DNA of 21,533 nucleotides from an uncultured Caldilinea sp. (GCA_937928035.1 CALFWA010000374.1:1-21533); one strand, 5' to 3'. Numbered from the stretch's first letter, positions 1 to 11,027 are shown. Program-made: numbers and translations. The notes: generated by a model from the sequence alone, not told the origin.

Positions 1-1463
1 CCGTGTTGATCATCATCTCCCAGCGCGTCGGTCTTGAAGGCGTATGGATGGTTGGCCTTATGGCGGGCGTCATCATTTTGGTGATCGGTCTTCTACGCAT
101 GGGGCGCTTTGTAGCGTTCATTCCTTCTTCCGTGATCACCGGCTTTACTTCGGGGATTGCCTTCATTATCTTTGTTGGGCAGATTGACAATTTTCTTGGC
201 GCGAAAACAGAAGGCGCAGAATCGGCGGCGCTCAAATTCCTCGGCTATTTCCGCGGCGGCTTTACGCCTGAATGGACGGCGGTTGGGATCGGGCTGGTCG
301 TGATTGCGATTATGGTGTTTTGGCCGGCTCGTCTCGGCCGTTATGTGCCTGGCTCGCTGGCGGGCATCGTCGTCGCTACGCTGATCGCGGTCGTGACAAA
401 CTGGCCGGTGGCATCGATCGGTGAAATTCCGCGCACAATTTTGCTCGATCAGCGGTTGCGAGTGGAGGCCATTCCCTGGAATCGCATTCAAGAGCTGATT
501 GTGCCTGCCTTTTCTGTGGCCGCCTTAGGCGCCGTCGAATCGTTGCTTTGCGGCGCCGTGGCTTCTAAAATGACCGGCATCCGACTTCAGGCGAACCAGG
601 AACTGATTGCCCAAGGCGTCGGCAACATCTTGATTCCCTTCTTCGGCGGCGTGCCGGCCGCTGCTGCAATCGCGCGTTCTTCTGTTGGAATTAAGTCGGG
701 CGGATAGACGCGCATGGTGAGCATCATCCATGCGCTGGCGCTGCTGACCTCGGCGCTGCTCCTTGCCCCTGTGATTGCAAGGGTGCCGTTGACGGCGTTG
801 GCGGGTGTTTTGATGGTGACGGCAGTGCGTATGAACGAGGGAGAGGCGATTCGTTTTATGTTCTCTCACCGCTTCAAGACGGGGATGGTGACGTTTCTAA
901 TCACCTTTTTGGCCACGATTACGCTTGATCTGACGCAGGCGATCGTCATCGGCGGCATCATTTCGGCCGGCATCTTCATCAATCAGGTAGCGAACCTTGA
1001 AGTCGACATCCGCACAGTGGATGTGGAGCGGATGCGGGCGCGCGGCATGGATGTTAAAACGAACTGCAAGTACATCCGCGTCGCCTACTTGACCGGACCG
1101 CTCTTCTTTGCCGCGACCAATACTTTTAATGAAGCGTTTGCGCATGAGGAAGACGTTGACTTTTTGATCCTTTCCATGCGGGCGGTTCCATTGATCGATC
1201 TTTCCGGCATCGAGGCGCTGCACCATCTCCACGAGACGATGGCGGCGCAAGGAAAGACGTTGATGCTTGCGGCAGTGCATCCCAAGTTGATGCGCATGCT
1301 CGAACGAGCTGGATTGGACGAGCTGATCGGCAAAGAGAACTTCTTCTGGAGCGCAGACCGCGTCATCTTGGTCGCCGAGGCCCGCCATGAGCATCGCAAA
1401 TTACAACAGATCACGGAAATTGAGATGGTGCCACCGGTGGAGATGACGGCAATGCCGATCTAA
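1..1463 (+). pseudogene. SulP-family anion transporter with STAS domain, interrupted by an in-frame TAG; 5' end outside window
   Basis: The reading frame is open from the left edge and encodes the later part of a SulP (SLC26-like) membrane domain: hydrophobic helices, a conserved segment around FIPSSVITGFTSG, then GGVPAAAAIARSSVGIKSGG. A TAG at 705-707 follows, and the same frame resumes at once with T-R-M-V-S-I-I-H-A-L, which is the normal family continuation. After the last helices (to about 990) comes a cytoplasmic STAS domain (about 1050-1390) with the DLSG motif (PLIDLSGIEAL), ending at TAA 1461-1463. Family members are secondary transporters or channels for sulfate, bicarbonate or other anions in the inner membrane; the substrate cannot be read here. 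Apart from the one TAG (a CAG Gln codon would fit) the gene looks intact, so this is a recent nonsense mutation, a sequencing error or a readthrough site. ATG 714 could restart translation, but only of a C-terminal part. Confidence 0.85.
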
Positions 1464-1477
1464 CAACAATCAGAACG

Positions 1478-1523
1478 CCGGTCAGAGACTCAGAGCCCCT
1501 GATCGGTGTCTCCGCTGAGCGGA
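1478..1523. terminator. Two adjacent hairpins between convergent genes, possible bidirectional terminator
   Basis: CCGGTCAG (1478-1485) pairs with CTGATCGG (1499-1506) with one G-U pair, and TCCGC (1511-1515) pairs perfectly with GCGGA (1519-1523). A short TTTT follows at about 1530. The position between the 3' ends of the SulP gene and the minus-strand DUF5666 gene suits a terminator. The lack of a strong T-run makes this tentative. Confidence 0.35.
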
Positions 1524-1536
1524 TGAAGCTTTTGCC

Positions 1537-3083
1537 TCAGCGTCTCACAGCAGGAAGAAAGACAAATTGATTGATGTTCACTCCTCGAATCTGTGTGGCA
1601 ACCTGGCTGCCGTTGCTGTCGGCGTAGCTGTTCACCAAAGCAGTGCTACCAACGGTCAACGCGCTGTCCAAATCATTGAGGTCGGTCGCCGGCGTGACTA
1701 TAAATGTTTGACCGCCGATCTTCCATGTCGTGGCGTTGAGAACAGCAGCTCCATGAACGCCGCCTTTGTCTTCAATCCGTCCTACGTGCAGATTGGACCC
1801 GGCTCCGGGCGGCACATGCGTCTCTAGTTTGTAGATGAAGTTGACGCCACCGTTCGTGCTGTATTCAACTTCCACATAGGCGCCAATCGCCAACAGGCCG
1901 TGCTCTTCCTTGAACTTAGTGGTTTGATCGGCGATAAAAGCTGTTCCATTGATGATCCACTCACCGTTAAAGCTGTTGGCGGGTTTTTGTTGAACGAACC
2001 CATACATCTTGAAATGATTTGGATGGCTCGCTCCGCCATCATCATCGGTGGTTTCGATCTTGAGTGCGACCCGATTGTTGCCAGCGTCTAGATAGTATTT
2101 GACCTTCACTCTGACGCCCACTGCGAACGGACCATCTTCCTCCTCAAAACGCGTTGCAGCATTGGCTGTGTACATGAAGCCGCCGATAGTTCAGGCGCCG
2201 ATCCGTCCGCTCGAGGGCATGGACTCAATCAACCCGTATGCATGCCCCCTGTATCTGTGATGCGAGTCATCATCGTGCTCGTCGTCTTTGGTTTCGATCT
2301 TAATGGCATGATGAACGCCGCTGCTGTCTGTGTAAAACTTTACTTCGACTAGGACGCCTTGGGCAAAGATGCCATCATCCTGCTCGAATTGGGTGCTCGC
2401 ATCCGCTATGAAACTCATGCCGCCGATCATCCATTCCCCGATCAAACCGGCAGGAAAGCTGTTGATGATTCCATACAGCTCACCATGCGAAATTCCATCA
2501 TGATTCCCGGAGCATTTATAGTCGCGCTCGGTGGAGAGTTTGACAAGCGCCATAGAGTTCATTTGATATTTTGATATTTCACCTCAACGCAGACGCCGAC
2601 GCCAAAACCCCCGTGTTCTTGCTCGAAGCGCGTGTTGCTGTCGGCCATATAGCTGACGCCGCCGATCGCCCAGCCGCCGAGTAGATCGCCCTGCGGCATG
2701 GCTTCAACCCGACCATAGCGTTTCATCTCGTCGTCGTCGCCGCTGCCAGAGCCGTTGCATTTATAATTTTCTTCGCTGCTAATTTTGATCGCCTCATAGC
2801 CGGAAGCGATGACTCGATACTTCACCTCTGTGCAGGCGCCGGGTTGTAAAGCGCCGTGTTCCTGTTCAAGCACTGTGCTCGATGTGGCGATGAAAGTGCG
2901 TCCTTTCACAACCCACTCCCCCTGGACGCCAGAAGGTCTTGACTCTAGGATGCCGTACCATTTAGGCCAGTCGTCATCGTCGGCTGGGCTGGCCACAACG
3001 ACAGGTATACTGAGCCAGAGCAGAAGTAAGAGTGTGACGACGCTGAATGCCATGCGACGCATGCAAATTGTTCGATGATTCAT
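1537..3083 (-). pseudogene. Secreted DUF5666-type repeat protein, broken by a frameshift and a nonsense codon
   Basis: Read from 3083 downward, the product starts with a signal peptide (MAFSVVTLLLLLWLSIPVVV, cleavage probably after VVAS). About six repeats of 65-70 residues follow, each of the form YGxIExxPxGxxGxWxIGG, then TRFEQEHGxFxxGVxVEVKY, then a xxAIKIE/YKC end. This is the DUF5666 pattern; its function is unknown. The chain is cut twice. At 2562-2577 an 8-bp tandem duplication shifts the frame, and removing one copy restores it. At 2191-2193 a TGA stands where the repeat requires Trp (GRIGA-stop-TIGG against GEW-IGG elsewhere). The three pieces are 3083-2559, 2562-2191 and 2190-1537. 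The last repeat is divergent and the protein ends VFLPAVRR, a tail shared with the secreted protein at 5116-7317. No convincing ribosome site supports ATG 3083 over the in-frame ATG at 3062. Confidence 0.8.
2562..2577. repeat. 8-bp perfect tandem duplication causing the frameshift
   Basis: TTTGATAT occurs twice in immediate succession (2562-2569 and 2570-2577). On the coding (minus) strand this is ATATCAAA twice. With both copies the frame ends in TGA at 2559-2561. With one copy the frame runs on through K-Y-Q-M-N-S-M-A-L-V-K-L-S-T, matching the preceding repeat's end. Confidence 0.9.
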
Positions 3084-3153
3084 CAGATAGCTAATATACG
3101 GAAGCTGGAGTTTTGCGGGTTAAAAAGCTGCAATGGCCGTATTAAGTAATCTG

Positions 3154-3181
3154 TTGAATGTTCTTGAACAAACATGATAAA
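3154..3181 (+). promoter_or_regulatory. Candidate promoter with a 12-bp palindrome in the spacer
   Basis: The AT-rich divergent region 3084-3314 holds TTGAAT (3154-3159), a 16-base spacer and GATAAA (3176-3181), a fair sigma70-like pair for the hydrolase gene. The leader would be about 125 bases. The spacer contains the perfect palindrome TGTTCTTGAACA (3159-3170), a possible operator. No other gene was seen in this gap. The promoter call is tentative. Confidence 0.35.
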
Positions 3182-3314
3182 CTGAGGATATGCCAAAAGC
3201 CAGAGACTAGACAATCAATCGTATGAAATTTCGATCTGTTTCTTCTTGTAAAATAAGACAAGGATATAGGGCATGCGGATTCCAGACGTGATCTGATGAA
3301 CGGCTTTTTCCGAG

Positions 3315-4370
3315 ATGAAAATACTTCAGCTTCCCGAGGATCGCTTTGTCGAGTTCGATGGCATGAGGCTCCGTTATTGGGTGGAAGGCGAGGCCGGCCC
3401 CAACTTTGTTTTCATTCACGGCATCGGCGGCGCAGTCGACGTCTGGCGCAAACAGTTCGAACATCTGCCAGGGACGCACCGAGTGCTCGCGCTGGATCTC
3501 CCCGGCTGCGGTCGCTCCGCCATTCTGGCCCACTACCCTCCTGATCCCTTGAGAATGCTGGCTGCAGCGGTGCAAGGCGTAATGCAGGCGGTCGGCATGG
3601 AGCGGGCGACGCTGGTTGGCTCTTCGCTAGGCGGGGCCGTAGCCGTGGAGTTCGCCATGCGCTGGCCGGAGATGGTCTCATCGCTGGTGTTGATCGCGCC
3701 TGCGGGTATGACGTACCAGGTGGCGTGGTCGCTGCGCCTTATGACCATTCCGTGGGTAGGAGAACTGTTGACGAGGCCGAGCCGAGCTCGCATGGCGCAG
3801 GCGATCCGCCAATGCGTCGCCGATCCCGCCAGCGTTGAGGAAGATGACATTGATCGCGCCTTCGCAATGGCGAGTTTGCCAGGGGCGCAGACGGCGTTCC
3901 TGCGCCTCTTGCGCGCCTACGCCAGCCTCTTCGGCCTGGACCGGAGAGAGCTACGGCGTCTCCAGCAGGGTATGCGCGCCATTCAAGCGCCGACGCTTCT
4001 CATCTGGGGCGGACGCGACCGCATCATCCCGCTTTCCGCCGCTTACGTCGCATTGAAACACCTCCCCAACGCCGGGCTGATCGTGCGCCCTGACGGCGGG
4101 CATCTAGTCTTCGTGGATGAGCCGGCGTGGTTCAATCGCACGCTCGTCGAGTTCGTGCAAGCGCCGGAGGCGATGCTTGCGGCGCTGCGGACACAGGCGC
4201 CTGCGCCAACCGTTGAGCCATTCCCCGTTCCACGGTTGGCGAGATTGCGTGCGCTGCCCGCCATGACCGCCTCGGTGCAGATGAACCCGCGTGCCAGAAC
4301 TTTGGCTGCGCTCGCCTTGCTGGCGCTCGTTGCGCTCCCTATCGGTCGAGGAGCGATGCGACGGCCCTGA
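3315..4370 (+). CDS. Alpha/beta-fold hydrolase with C-terminal hydrophobic segment
   Basis: The 351-residue product has a complete alpha/beta hydrolase core: oxyanion region FIHGIGG (33-39), nucleophile elbow G-S-S-L-G (Ser104), acid Asp235 in WGGRD and His263 in GGHLVF. The cap (about 140-215) is helical. The core ends near residue 285. A Pro/Ala-rich linker follows, then a hydrophobic stretch at 328-343 with a basic tail (GRGAMRRP), which could be a tail anchor facing the membrane. No N-terminal signal peptide is seen. The substrate cannot be inferred; esterase, lipase and C-C hydrolase members share this layout. The ribosome site upstream is weak. The amidase gene follows after 40 bases on the same strand, so the two may be co-transcribed. 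Confidence 0.9.
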   Translation: MKILQLPEDRFVEFDGMRLRYWVEGEAGPNFVFIHGIGGAVDVWRKQFEHLPGTHRVLALDLPGCGRSAILAHYPPDPLRMLAAAVQGVMQAVGMERATLVGSSLGGAVAVEFAMRWPEMVSSLVLIAPAGMTYQVAWSLRLMTIPWVGELLTRPSRARMAQAIRQCVADPASVEEDDIDRAFAMASLPGAQTAFLRLLRAYASLFGLDRRELRRLQQGMRAIQAPTLLIWGGRDRIIPLSAAYVALKHLPNAGLIVRPDGGHLVFVDEPAWFNRTLVEFVQAPEAMLAALRTQAPAPTVEPFPVPRLARLRALPAMTASVQMNPRARTLAALALLALVALPIGRGAMRRP

Positions 4371-4410
4371 CGTTAAATCCACCAGTTTAGAATTTTAATG
4401 GTAAAAACGC

Positions 4411-5079
4411 ATGAACGCCCCGCATCGCATTGACTCGCCGAACTACGACCCCCGTCCGATCAATGTTCGCTTTCTCGTGCTCCATTACACCGCAGTCGAC
4501 CGGGCGCGCACGCTGGAAATCTTCACCGATTCTGCGCGCAAGGCGGCTGCGCACCTCGTCGTCGATGTGGACGGAGCCATCTACGAATGTGTACCCTGTT
4601 GGGAAGGAACGGCGCTGCGCGGCTGGCATGCGGGCGTCAGCCGCTGGAACGACGGCCAGACGCTCTGGGAGGGGTTGAACGATTGGTCGATCGGCGTCGA
4701 GTTGGTCAATTTCAACGGCAATCTCTTTCCGTTCAGCGAGGCGCAGTACGCCGCGTTGGAGGCGATCGTTGTGCACTTGCGGCGTTGCTATCCGGCGCTC
4801 AACGACGCCAACGCCGTGCTCGGCCATGAGCAGATTGCAGGCTTCCGAGGCAAGGCCGATCCGGGCTGGCGCTTCGATTGGCCGCGCTTTTTCGCCGCCT
4901 GTTATCCGGGCCAGATTGCACCCTTGCGTCCGCCCGCCTGCCCGGCGACGCTGTGCGACGCCCTTGCGTGCTTAGCCGAGTTCGCACCGGTTGAGCCAAA
5001 CGCGGCCAACGCCTTCTGGGAGCGCGTCAGCCTGCTCACAGAGACGGCGGTGGCGCTGGCGCACGGTGATGATTTGTGA
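4411..5079 (+). CDS. N-acetylmuramoyl-L-alanine amidase (Amidase_2/AmpD type)
   Basis: The 222-residue product matches zinc amidases of the Amidase_2 (PGRP/AmpD-like) family, which cut the bond between N-acetylmuramic acid and L-Ala in murein or its fragments. Visible are the first zinc ligand in FLVLHYTA (His25), SAHLVVDVDG-like core with HLVVDVDGAIYE, WHAG (His73), IGVELVN with Glu97, and GHEQIAGFRGKADPG, giving His139 and Asp150 as the other zinc ligands. The catalytic domain ends near residue 168; the last 55 residues (Cys/Pro/Ala-rich) are not recognised. There is no signal peptide, which fits a cytoplasmic AmpD-like recycling role better than an exported autolysin. It lies between the hydrolase and the secreted glycosidase-like gene (36 bases downstream). 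Confidence 0.88.
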   Translation: MNAPHRIDSPNYDPRPINVRFLVLHYTAVDRARTLEIFTDSARKAAAHLVVDVDGAIYECVPCWEGTALRGWHAGVSRWNDGQTLWEGLNDWSIGVELVNFNGNLFPFSEAQYAALEAIVVHLRRCYPALNDANAVLGHEQIAGFRGKADPGWRFDWPRFFAACYPGQIAPLRPPACPATLCDALACLAEFAPVEPNAANAFWERVSLLTETAVALAHGDDL

Positions 5080-5115
5080 GACCGAATCTTCGTAACGAGG
5101 AGAGCTGAAAGGGAA

Positions 5116-7317
5116 ATGCGCTCGATTGTGTTGCTGGCTGTGGCGCTCGTGTGCGCCTGGCAGGCCATTGCCTTGTTCAACTTTGCACAGGCCGATGCCG
5201 CTGCACTGACCGTCGACGTTTTACCCAATGGGGGGCTCTTCATCTTGGGCGATCCTATTCGCATCCGCGTGGCGCAGACCCCCTCCTTCGTGCGCTATCG
5301 CCTGACCGACGCCTACGGCGCCGCCGACTGGATGGTCAACGGCGAAGTCTTCGAGGGCGAAGGCTCCGTGCAAGCGGAGCCAGATGGCGCCTGGCTCTCC
5401 TTGCCCACGGACCAGTTGACGCGCTACGGCTTCTACCGGTTGAACCTCTTCACCGACCGGGGCAACTCGGGCGATCTCTTCATCGGCCTCGTGGACCCTA
5501 TTCTTCGGCTTGGGCCGGACAACCGCTCGCCAATAGGCTTTATCATCGCCATTGACCCCTATTCAGAATTTGCGAGTCAGATTGCGCATCTAGGCGTCAA
5601 GTGGGTGCACTTTGATGTATCCGTAGATGCCGACGACAGCGTGCTGGAGGCATTGAGGTCTGAGGTGCGCGCGTTTGTGGCGCAAGCTCTGGCGCACGAC
5701 GTCACGCCGATCTTCAAGCTTATCGGCGGCGCGCCGCCGGGCGCAGAAAACTACACCGGCGCGTTCTACCAGAACCTGCGCAGCGTGGCTCAGGCTTACC
5801 GTGGGCAGGTCCGTTATTGGATCGTCGGCAACGAGATCGACGGCTGCGGCTGGTGGAGGCCATGCGACTTTGCGCTCTACGCAACCTTCCTGCGCGGGGT
5901 GGCGCAGACGCTGCGCGAGGTGGAGCCGCAGACGCGCATCCTGGCTGCGGACTTCTACCAGGGCGATTCGGCTGCGCTGCGCACGCTGCTGGAGGCGCAG
6001 CAACAGACGCCAGACCTGGCGCTCTTCGACGTGTTGAGCGTGCATTACCTTGAGGAGGGGGACGGCGAGGCGCCCTCTCCCGACGGCTGTTGCGGCTCTA
6101 TCGAAACCTACCGCCAGGCCATGCAGCACTACGGGATCACGCGGCCGATCTGGAACACCGAGGCGCTCTCTCCACTGCGCGGGGGCATCCACTGGCCTGC
6201 GAACGAGACGAGCTACTTTCGCGGAGGCGAGGCCGTACCCCTGCTCTCGCCCGCCAAGACCGTCGCCGGCAACCTGGCCGTAGGTGCGGAGAAGATTTTC
6301 TTCTTCAGCTACAACTACGATCAGCAGCTGCTCGATACGCAGGAGAACCCGGCGCGCACGTTGACGGAGCGCGCTCTGACCGTGCGCGCCCTGGCCGATC
6401 ATCTGCAGACCGCAACGCACCACAGCAGAGTGAGCGCATCGCTCGCTTTTGTGGAAGGTCACTTTTTCAAGAACGGCGACGAGACCATCTTGATGATCTG
6501 GAGCAACGAGGCGAACCGCGACGTGAAAGCGACGCTGCACGGCGCCGACGGCCCGGTCGATCTTTTTGACCCGCTGGGAAACGTCTACCCGCTGCGCGCT
6601 GACGGCGATCGAGTGCATTTTCGCGTGCACTATGAGCCGCAATTTTTGCGTGGTTTCACAAATCTGCCCACGCTGACCTTTGAGAATGAGACGAACCAGG
6701 CACCCTTCTTTACGTCACAGCCCATTACGACGGCGAAGGTGGGTCGGCGCTATTACTACAACGCCGAGGCCTATGACCCCGACCCCACGGGCGAGCGCAA
6801 CGCGCTGTCGCCGTTGACCTACGCGCTTGAGCAAGCGCCGTCAGGCATGCAGATCGATACAGGCGGTGGAGTCCTCACGTGGACGCCGGCTCAGCCTGGT
6901 CGCTTCGCCGTGCGCGTGCGCGCCGAAGACCCGCAGGGATTCGCTGCAACGCAGTCGTTCGAGATCGTCGTGGCGGGCCAGAATGAGAACGCCGCGCCGC
7001 AATTTCTCTCCCGCCCGCGCACCACCTTCGGCGCAGTGGGGTTGCCCTTTGCCTACAACGCCAATGCTACAGACCCAGAGCAGGGGACGCTCGTCTATCA
7101 GCTCACGCAGGGGCCCACCTGGCTGACCATCGACTCGGCCACCGGCTACCTCTACGGCGTTCCGAACGAGACGGGTGCATTTCCTGTGACAGTGCGCGTC
7201 GTCGATGCACAGGGAGGCGAGGCGGAGCAGCAGTTTACGTTGCGGGTGCAAGACGCAGGTCTGCCCCCACCCGTCATCGGCCCGCACCGCATCCATCTGC
7301 CCTGGGTGCGACGGTGA
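5116..7317 (+). CDS. Secreted glycoside-hydrolase-like (clan GH-A type) protein with two Ig-like domains and LPWVRR tail
   Basis: A good ribosome site (GAGGAG and AAGGGAA) precedes ATG 5116. Residues 1-29 form a signal peptide (hydrophobic 4-21, cleavage near QADAAA). Residues 30-130 are a beta-rich N-terminal domain. Residues 135-435 look like a TIM-barrel glycosidase: HFDVSVDA, then WIVGNEID with Asn239-Glu240 as the probable acid/base pair, then VHYLEE, then PIWNTEALSP with Glu349 as probable nucleophile. This is the clan GH-A arrangement (GH5/GH39-like), so a retaining endo- or exo-glycosidase is likely, but family and substrate are not determined. Residues 437-515 form another beta domain. 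Two cadherin-like/He_PIG-type Ig domains follow (about 527-620 and 625-714), each opening with N-x-A-P-x-F. A Pro-rich linker leads to the last residues HRIHLPWVRR. It is probably cell-surface or extracellular. Confidence 0.82.
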   Translation: MRSIVLLAVALVCAWQAIALFNFAQADAAALTVDVLPNGGLFILGDPIRIRVAQTPSFVRYRLTDAYGAADWMVNGEVFEGEGSVQAEPDGAWLSLPTDQLTRYGFYRLNLFTDRGNSGDLFIGLVDPILRLGPDNRSPIGFIIAIDPYSEFASQIAHLGVKWVHFDVSVDADDSVLEALRSEVRAFVAQALAHDVTPIFKLIGGAPPGAENYTGAFYQNLRSVAQAYRGQVRYWIVGNEIDGCGWWRPCDFALYATFLRGVAQTLREVEPQTRILAADFYQGDSAALRTLLEAQQQTPDLALFDVLSVHYLEEGDGEAPSPDGCCGSIETYRQAMQHYGITRPIWNTEALSPLRGGIHWPANETSYFRGGEAVPLLSPAKTVAGNLAVGAEKIFFFSYNYDQQLLDTQENPARTLTERALTVRALADHLQTATHHSRVSASLAFVEGHFFKNGDETILMIWSNEANRDVKATLHGADGPVDLFDPLGNVYPLRADGDRVHFRVHYEPQFLRGFTNLPTLTFENETNQAPFFTSQPITTAKVGRRYYYNAEAYDPDPTGERNALSPLTYALEQAPSGMQIDTGGGVLTWTPAQPGRFAVRVRAEDPQGFAATQSFEIVVAGQNENAAPQFLSRPRTTFGAVGLPFAYNANATDPEQGTLVYQLTQGPTWLTIDSATGYLYGVPNETGAFPVTVRVVDAQGGEAEQQFTLRVQDAGLPPPVIGPHRIHLPWVRR

Positions 7318-7359
7318 ATCGACTTTGCGCCTCAACAGACTTGCATGACGCCCGAGGCT

Positions 7360-7388
7360 TTGACGACTTCGCCGGGCTATGCTATGGT
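7360..7388 (+). promoter_or_regulatory. Promoter of tRNA-Arg
   Basis: TTGACG (7360-7365), a 17-base spacer and TATGGT (7383-7388) form a good sigma70-type promoter. Transcription would start near 7395, about ten bases before the mature tRNA. Confidence 0.65.
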
Positions 7389-7398
7389 ATCCTACGGT

Positions 7399-7489
<91 letters not shown>

Positions 7490-7589
7490 GCACCTTCACC
7501 GGCAAGAGCGCACCGCAAGGTTTCACAGCAGAAAGTTCGGCGGCGCAACGCCGTTTTGATCGCAGATTCATGCATGGAAGGGTGTGCAT

Positions 7590-7877
7590 ATGGCTACAGG
7601 ATTGGTCGTTCTTCTGGAAATTGCGCCGGGCCGTCGAGATGAGTTTGTGGAGCTGGCGCGCGCCCACGCACAGCGCTCCCTGGCGCTCGAGGAAGGCCGC
7701 TGCCTGAACTTTGAGGTCTACGTGCCCGTCGAAAGCGAGACGCAGGTGATCCTCGTCGAAAAGTATGTCGACGACGACGCGTTGCAGGCGCACTGGGATT
7801 CGGCGCACATGGCGGCCTATCTGGCCCGCGTGAGCGACCTCATCGTTAGCCGAACTCGCTACCGCTGTCAGGTGTAG
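7590..7877 (+). CDS. Antibiotic biosynthesis monooxygenase (ABM/YgiN-like) family protein
   Basis: This 95-residue protein has the dimeric alpha+beta barrel pattern of ABM-domain proteins: VVLLEIAPGRRDEFVELARAH, then LNFEVYVPVES, VILVEKYVDDDALQAHWDSAHMAAYL. The EKYxDxxAxxxHxxxxH segment is typical. Members include small quinol or heme monooxygenases and many of unknown role, so the substrate is open. ATG 7590 is preferred because GGAAGGG (7576-7582) lies seven bases upstream; an in-frame GTG at 7584 would sit almost on that site. It stands alone, between the tRNA and trxB, and ends in TAG, which shows that TAG is used as a normal stop in this genome. Confidence 0.85.
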   Translation: MATGLVVLLEIAPGRRDEFVELARAHAQRSLALEEGRCLNFEVYVPVESETQVILVEKYVDDDALQAHWDSAHMAAYLARVSDLIVSRTRYRCQV

Positions 7878-7939
7878 GGATGGCTGAAGCCTCTCTCCGA
7901 TTTGCCTCAGCGTGAAATGCGCCTTACCGTCGCCGCTGT

Positions 7940-7968
7940 TTGGCCTGTGTTATGCTTCCATCTATACT
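7940..7968 (+). promoter_or_regulatory. Promoter of trxB-murJ
   Basis: TTGGCC (7940-7945), a 17-base spacer and TATACT (7963-7968) precede trxB by about 60 bases. Transcription would start near 7975. Confidence 0.55.
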
Positions 7969-7970
7969 GC

Positions 7971-7987
7971 GCTACAGAAAGTGTAGC
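7971..7987. promoter_or_regulatory. Inverted repeat at the trxB transcription start
   Basis: GCTACA (7971-7976) and TGTAGC (7982-7987) form a perfect 6-bp inverted repeat around GAAAG. It overlaps the predicted start point, so it could be an operator or a hairpin at the 5' end of the mRNA. Confidence 0.4.
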
Positions 7988-8028
7988 AATGATTCGATGG
8001 AAAAGCGCAAGCGATAAAGGAGAGCAAA

Positions 8029-10661
<2,633 letters not shown>

Positions 10662-10784
10662 CGCAAGTTGCGCAGAAAATGCTCGCCCTTTTTGAGCAAC
10701 CGGACACCTTCAATCACTCGCTTCTGTCCCCCCGCCTCTTGCTTCGCTTCCGCCATCGGCCTGGCGGCCGGGTGCTCAGAATAT

Positions 10785-10877
10785 CACCACAAAGGAGCGA
10801 AGACACCAAAAAGCGCGAGGATTTGGCGTTTTTTCTGCGCTTTTGAGTCGCCTTTGCGCCTTGGCGTTTTTGTGGTT
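10785..10877. repeat. Imperfect palindromic intergenic repeat (MITE/REP-like)
   Basis: The left arm begins CACCACAAAGG at about 10785, and the right arm ends GTTTTTGTGGT at about 10876. Inside, AAAAGCGC near 10810 and GCGCTTTT near 10838 form a nested inverted repeat. Between lie imperfect runs such as GCGAAGACACC and TTTGCGCCTTGGCG. The element resembles degenerate palindromes built on CCACAAAGGCGCAAAG words found between genes in several phyla (recollection, not searched). It carries no ORF of its own. The rest of 10662-10780 shows nothing I can name. Confidence 0.6.
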
Positions 10878-10927
10878 GCACCCTCGCCTGGACTCTGGCA
10901 GCGCCTTCGGCGATCGGAGTGAGGGGA

Positions 10928-10965
10928 TGTTGAATATCATCCTGAAACGGGCGTGTTGGATATCA
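10928..10965. repeat. Pair of 12-base direct repeats
   Basis: TGTTGAATATCA (10928-10939) and TGTTGGATATCA (10954-10965) differ at one base and are 26 bases apart. They lie upstream of the small membrane-protein gene and could be paired protein-binding sites, or chance. Confidence 0.3.
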
Positions 10966-10999
10966 GACGAACGCATGTGTAGACAAAGCAGGCGAAGAC

Positions 11000-11027
11000 T
11001 TGGGGAACTCGCCGGATGGGGTAAAAT
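11000..11027 (+). promoter_or_regulatory. Candidate promoter for the small membrane protein
   Basis: TTGGGG (11000-11005), a 16-base spacer and TAAAAT (11022-11027) lie about 85 bases before ATG 11111. The -35 match is weak. Confidence 0.35.

Noticed and set aside
705..707. Genome-wide TAG recoding
   Set aside because: TAG serves as an ordinary terminal stop in at least the ABM, small membrane-protein and rhomboid genes.
5590..6642. 350-codon minus-strand frame opposite the glycosidase-like gene
   Set aside because: Shadow frame of a gene with clear domain structure; no ribosome site or recognisable motif.
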